DNA of 8,389 nt from JANYCG01 sp031428695 (GTDB lineage Bacteria > Pseudomonadota > Gammaproteobacteria > Burkholderiales > Burkholderiaceae_C). Within the stretch, counting starts at the first letter, position 1; every line of letters begins with the position of its first letter. The position numbers were made by a program, and so were the translations under genes. The DNA is taken from the NCBI GenBank assembly GCA_031428695.1, contig JANOYE010000010.1, forward strand, positions 1 through 8,389, in the 5' to 3' direction. The notes beneath the pieces were generated by a model that ran no database searches, was not told the DNA's origin, and saw only the letters and a program-made list of their open reading frames with translations. Below are positions 6,251 to 8,389 of this stretch, in pieces.

Positions 6251-7164
6251 TGCCGCGCCATTCGAATGTTCTTCGGCAACGCTTTCGGGTAACTGGTGCG
6301 AAACGGGTTGATGTCCAGGCCGCCGCGGCGGGTGTAACGCGCGTAGACCGCCAACTTCACCGGTTTGCAGCGGCTCCAGATGTCCATGAAGATGCGCTCC
6401 ACACATTGCTCGTGGAACTCGTTGTGGTTGCGAAAACTCACGATGTATTGCAGCAGGCCGCCTTGCTCGATCTGCGGGCCGCTGTAGCTGATCTGCAGGC
6501 TGCCCCAGTCAGGCTGGCCGGTCACCAGGCAATTGCTTTTGAGCAGGTTGCTGGTGAGCACTTCACTCACCGGTTGTTCATCCAACGCGGCGGTCAGCAG
6601 GTCGGGCGCCGGCGTGTAACGCGTGCAGTCGATATCCAGGCGGTCCAGGCTCAAGCCGTCCAGTTCGTGAATAGGTTCGCGGTCGAACTGGGCGGCGTCA
6701 GTGATCGAGATGCCCACGGACGGCGGCGCGTGTGGCGCGTGTGGCGCGTGTGGCGCTGGCGCGTCGCCCGGTGCCGTCGAGGCAAAGCGCTCGTCGCCAC
6801 GCCACAGCGCTTGTGTCACGTCCGCCCGCAGCCGCGTTTTGACGGCATCGGCGCTGGCGAATTGCGAATTGTTGAAGCTGTTCAGGTACAACTTGAACGA
6901 CTTGCTCTCGATGATGTTGCGCGTCTCGCACGGCACCGTGAAGTGGGCCAAGGCCACTTGCGGTTTGCCGCGCAAATTGAGCCAACTCAGTTCATAGGCC
7001 GTCCACATGTCGGCGCCAAAAAACGGCATGGCCCCGCTGCCAGTGCCGACCACGCCAATCTCTTCACGTTTGGGTGCGCGCGGAATCGGGAACAGCAGCG
7101 ACGCGTCGTAGTGGTCAACATAAGCTGACGGCTGGCCCAGCGGCGACTGGTGCGGGCTGTTCAT
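6247..7164 (-). CDS. queF: NADPH-dependent 7-cyano-7-deazaguanine reductase QueF (type II)
   Basis: Reduces the nitrile preQ0 to the amine preQ1 with two NADPH, in the cytoplasmic route to queuosine in tRNA. 305 residues, somewhat longer than E. coli QueF (282). The E. coli-type double-domain form is clear: NADPH-binding motif ESKSFKLYLNSFNN (86-99) in the first half, and the catalytic set C212 (SNCLVTGQPDWGS), D219, H251 and E252 (EFHEQC) in the second; the cysteine forms the thioimide with preQ0. Extra length comes partly from a low-complexity linker with three HAP units (139-147), absent from typical members as I recall them. Start chosen at MNSPHQS, 22 bp after the hydrolase stop; the ribosome site is weak (purine-rich AGGCAAGG about 15 bp away). 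The stop overlaps the diguanylate cyclase start, so both are likely on one transcript. Confidence 0.96.
   Translation of the reverse strand: MNSPHQSPLGQPSAYVDHYDASLLFPIPRAPKREEIGVVGTGSGAMPFFGADMWTAYELSWLNLRGKPQVALAHFTVPCETRNIIESKSFKLYLNSFNNSQFASADAVKTRLRADVTQALWRGDERFASTAPGDAPAPHAPHAPHAPPSVGISITDAAQFDREPIHELDGLSLDRLDIDCTRYTPAPDLLTAALDEQPVSEVLTSNLLKSNCLVTGQPDWGSLQISYSGPQIEQGGLLQYIVSFRNHNEFHEQCVERIFMDIWSRCKPVKLAVYARYTRRGGLDINPFRTSYPKALPKNIRMARQ
6722..6757 (-). repeat. In-frame 9-bp tandem repeat within queF
   Basis: Plus-strand unit TGTGGCGCG repeats at 6731-6739 and 6740-6748, with a one-base variant at 6749-6757 and a poorer fourth unit (7 of 9) at 6722-6730. On the coding strand it gives HAP-HAP-HAP in a linker between the QueF halves. 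A 9-bp unit keeps the frame when copy number changes. Confidence 0.85.
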
Positions 7165-7186
7165 GCTGATTTGCGCTTGCCTTGCC

Positions 7187-8086
7187 TCACGCAGCCTGGA
7201 AATGGGGCAACATGTTTGACAGCAGGTGCTTTTGCACGCCGGGCGGCAAATCATGCCCCATGCCTTTGACCGGCACAAAGGTGGCATTCGGAATGCGCCG
7301 AGCGGTGTCTTGGCCGCAAGGAAACGGCACCAGCACGTCGTCGGTGCCGTGAACCACGAGGGTCGGCACAGTGATGTTTTCGAGCTCGCGAGCGCGTTTT
7401 GAATCGGCCATGATGGCCATCATCTGCCTGGCGGCACCCTGCGGGTGGTAATTGCGCTTGAAGGCTGCATTGGCACGTTCACGCACTTCTGCCTCGGGCA
7501 CCGGGAAGGTTGGGCTGCCGATCACCTTGAGCAACTGCACATAGAAGTCGCCAATGGCCTGCGGCGTCATGCGGGCCGGGCGGCTCAACAAGGCCCGCAC
7601 CACCGGCGCTTTGGCCTGCGGCAGGCCGCGCGCGCCGCTGGTGCTCATGATGCTGGTGAGGCTGAGCGTTCGAGCAGGCGCGGCCAAGGCGACGCGCTGC
7701 GCGATCATGCCGCCCATGCTCACGCCCACCACATGCGCCCGCTGCACCGCCAGCGCGTCCAGCACGCCCAGCGCGTCTTGCGCCATGTCTGACAGGCTGT
7801 AGTCGAAGCGCACGCTGGCGCCCAAACGCGCCTTCACACCGGCCCAGACGATGTTGGGAACACCGAGGTGGTCGAAGTGCTGGCTCAGCCCAATGTCGCG
7901 GTTGTCAAAACGCACCACCCGGTAACCGGCGTCCACCAGCGCCTGCACGAAGGCAGCGGGCCAGGCGATCAACTGCATGCCCAAGCCCATGATGAGCATG
8001 ACCACGGGCCGCTCAATGCCTTGCGCGCTCAGGCCGGAGCCCGAATCTTCGACTTCAATGCTGATTCCGTTTGCTACTATTTTCAT
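7187..8086 (-). CDS. Alpha/beta-fold hydrolase
   Basis: 299-residue single-domain serine hydrolase. Visible landmarks: strand and oxyanion region VVMLIMGLGMQLIAWP (28-43), RFDNRDIGLS (59-68), nucleophile elbow GVSMGG with S123, acid D250 in HGTDDVLVP, and H278 in GMGHDLP. The triad is therefore complete. The DNRDxGLS motif and overall layout resemble carboxylesterase/methylesterase and enol-lactonase-like members, but no substrate can be assigned. No signal peptide, so cytoplasmic. It is first of a minus-strand run ending 22 bp before queF; no metabolic link to queuosine is evident. Start: ATG at 8086 gives the expected first strand (KIVANGISIEVEDSG), though the upstream ribosome site is poor (AGG about 9 bp away) and the start lies in an AT-rich repeat-like motif. 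Confidence 0.92.
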   Translation of the reverse strand: MKIVANGISIEVEDSGSGLSAQGIERPVVMLIMGLGMQLIAWPAAFVQALVDAGYRVVRFDNRDIGLSQHFDHLGVPNIVWAGVKARLGASVRFDYSLSDMAQDALGVLDALAVQRAHVVGVSMGGMIAQRVALAAPARTLSLTSIMSTSGARGLPQAKAPVVRALLSRPARMTPQAIGDFYVQLLKVIGSPTFPVPEAEVRERANAAFKRNYHPQGAARQMMAIMADSKRARELENITVPTLVVHGTDDVLVPFPCGQDTARRIPNATFVPVKGMGHDLPPGVQKHLLSNMLPHFQAA

Positions 8087-8096
8087 AGCTATAAAC
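8071..8096. repeat. AT-rich imperfect palindrome over the hydrolase start codon
   Basis: The stretch TTGCTACTATTTTCATAGCT (8071-8090) plus ATAAAC is an imperfect inverted repeat (GCTAcTAT against ATAGC). I recall similar GCTACTATTTT-ATAGCT motifs as frequent intergenic repeats in Comamonadaceae genomes, but this is memory, not a search. It supplies the start codon and first codons (MKIVAN) of the hydrolase. Confidence 0.35.
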
Positions 8097-8157
8097 CTAT
8101 ATAATACGTGACTTGATTATCGATTTCTTTTCAAACTCTAACCAGGAAGCCAAAATA

Positions 8158-8389
8158 TCACCCTATCGTACCCAAATTGGGGCTGATTGGTGCCTGGCGC
8201 CGGAATACTAACCTGTCAGGGGAAGACTGGCCCGCTGCGAAGGCGTAACCGGCCTCGGCAAATGCCGCCAGGCCGCGCACGTTGTCAATGCGGTTCTGCA
8301 CGGCAAACCGCGCCATCATGCCACGCGCTTTTTTGGCGAAGAAACTGATCACCTTGAAGTCGCCGCCTGGGCCGGTTCCACTGATGTCT
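8158..8389 (-). CDS. yaaA: Peroxide stress protein YaaA (UPF0246), C-terminal part only
   Basis: The frame is open to the right edge, so the 5' end lies outside the window; 76 C-terminal residues are visible. They match the YaaA/DUF328 C-terminus: FKVISFFAKKARGMMARF, then QNRIDNVRGLAAFAEAGYAF and RLVFRR, the characteristic end of the family. In E. coli YaaA is induced by OxyR and limits intracellular free iron and DNA damage during peroxide stress; it binds DNA. A ten-residue extension after VFRR (QAPISPNLGT plus IG) is longer than I would expect. The internal GTG at 8352 is not a start. Located 71 bp upstream of the hydrolase on the same strand; that gap shows only weak -10-like AT-rich sequence and no clear terminator, so co-transcription is possible but undecided. 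Confidence 0.88.
   Translation of the reverse strand, partial: DISGTGPGGDFKVISFFAKKARGMMARFAVQNRIDNVRGLAAFAEAGYAFAAGQSSPDRLVFRRQAPISPNLGTIG

Noticed and set aside
6250..7128. Plus-strand 292-codon frame opposite queF
   Set aside because: Antisense shadow; VWRVWRVWR is the 9-bp tandem repeat read on the wrong strand.
7165..7186. preQ1 riboswitch ahead of queF
   Set aside because: Only 22 bp separate queF from the upstream hydrolase, with no room for or sign of an aptamer.

Overview
The window looks like GC-rich betaproteobacterial chromosome, most likely Burkholderiales/Comamonadaceae. This is an inference from the base composition, the long E. coli-type QueF and the style of the short AT-rich intergenic motifs; no marker gene proves the taxon. 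It splits into a mobile left third (1-2646) and a housekeeping minus-strand right part (2671-8389).

Left region, plus strand. The 3' part of a REP-associated tyrosine transposase (RAYT, HUH/Y1 superfamily) runs to 781. Two bases after its stop begins a family of 24-bp repeats sharing the core AGACCTGACCC (783-806, a decayed copy at 998-1021, 1036-1059, 1096-1119), with partial copies at 900-911 and 2635-2646. Two inverted-repeat elements sit exactly against these cores: a 93-bp MITE-like element (807-899) with no coding capacity, and a 1.5-kb IS4-family insertion sequence (1120-2634). Their termini are related (17/20 identical at the right ends). Both are flanked by 11-bp direct copies of the core, perfect for the small element and 9/11 for the IS. 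The IS transposase keeps its complete DDE triad and Y(2)R(3)E(6)K signature, but it is frameshifted near its C-terminus, probably by one extra C in a run of six. The displaced tail stays readable and would stop inside the right inverted repeat.

Right region, all minus strand, listed in transcription order from the right end: the C-terminal part of yaaA (peroxide-stress protein), a 71-bp gap, an alpha/beta hydrolase, 22 bp, queF (queuosine pathway), a 4-bp ATGA overlap, a membrane-bound Cache-HAMP-GGDEF diguanylate cyclase, 154 bp, and a gamma-glutamyltransferase-like Ntn hydrolase whose stop lies 36 bp from the IS. The hydrolase-queF-GGDEF run looks like one transcription unit. The GGT homologue may be co-transcribed or have its own promoter.

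No defence system, CRISPR array, tRNA, rRNA or phage module is visible. The most noteworthy structure is the nested association of RAYT, its apparent repeat family, and two inverted-repeat elements that share both termini and target. The RAYT gene (5' end) and yaaA (5' end) are cut by the window edges.
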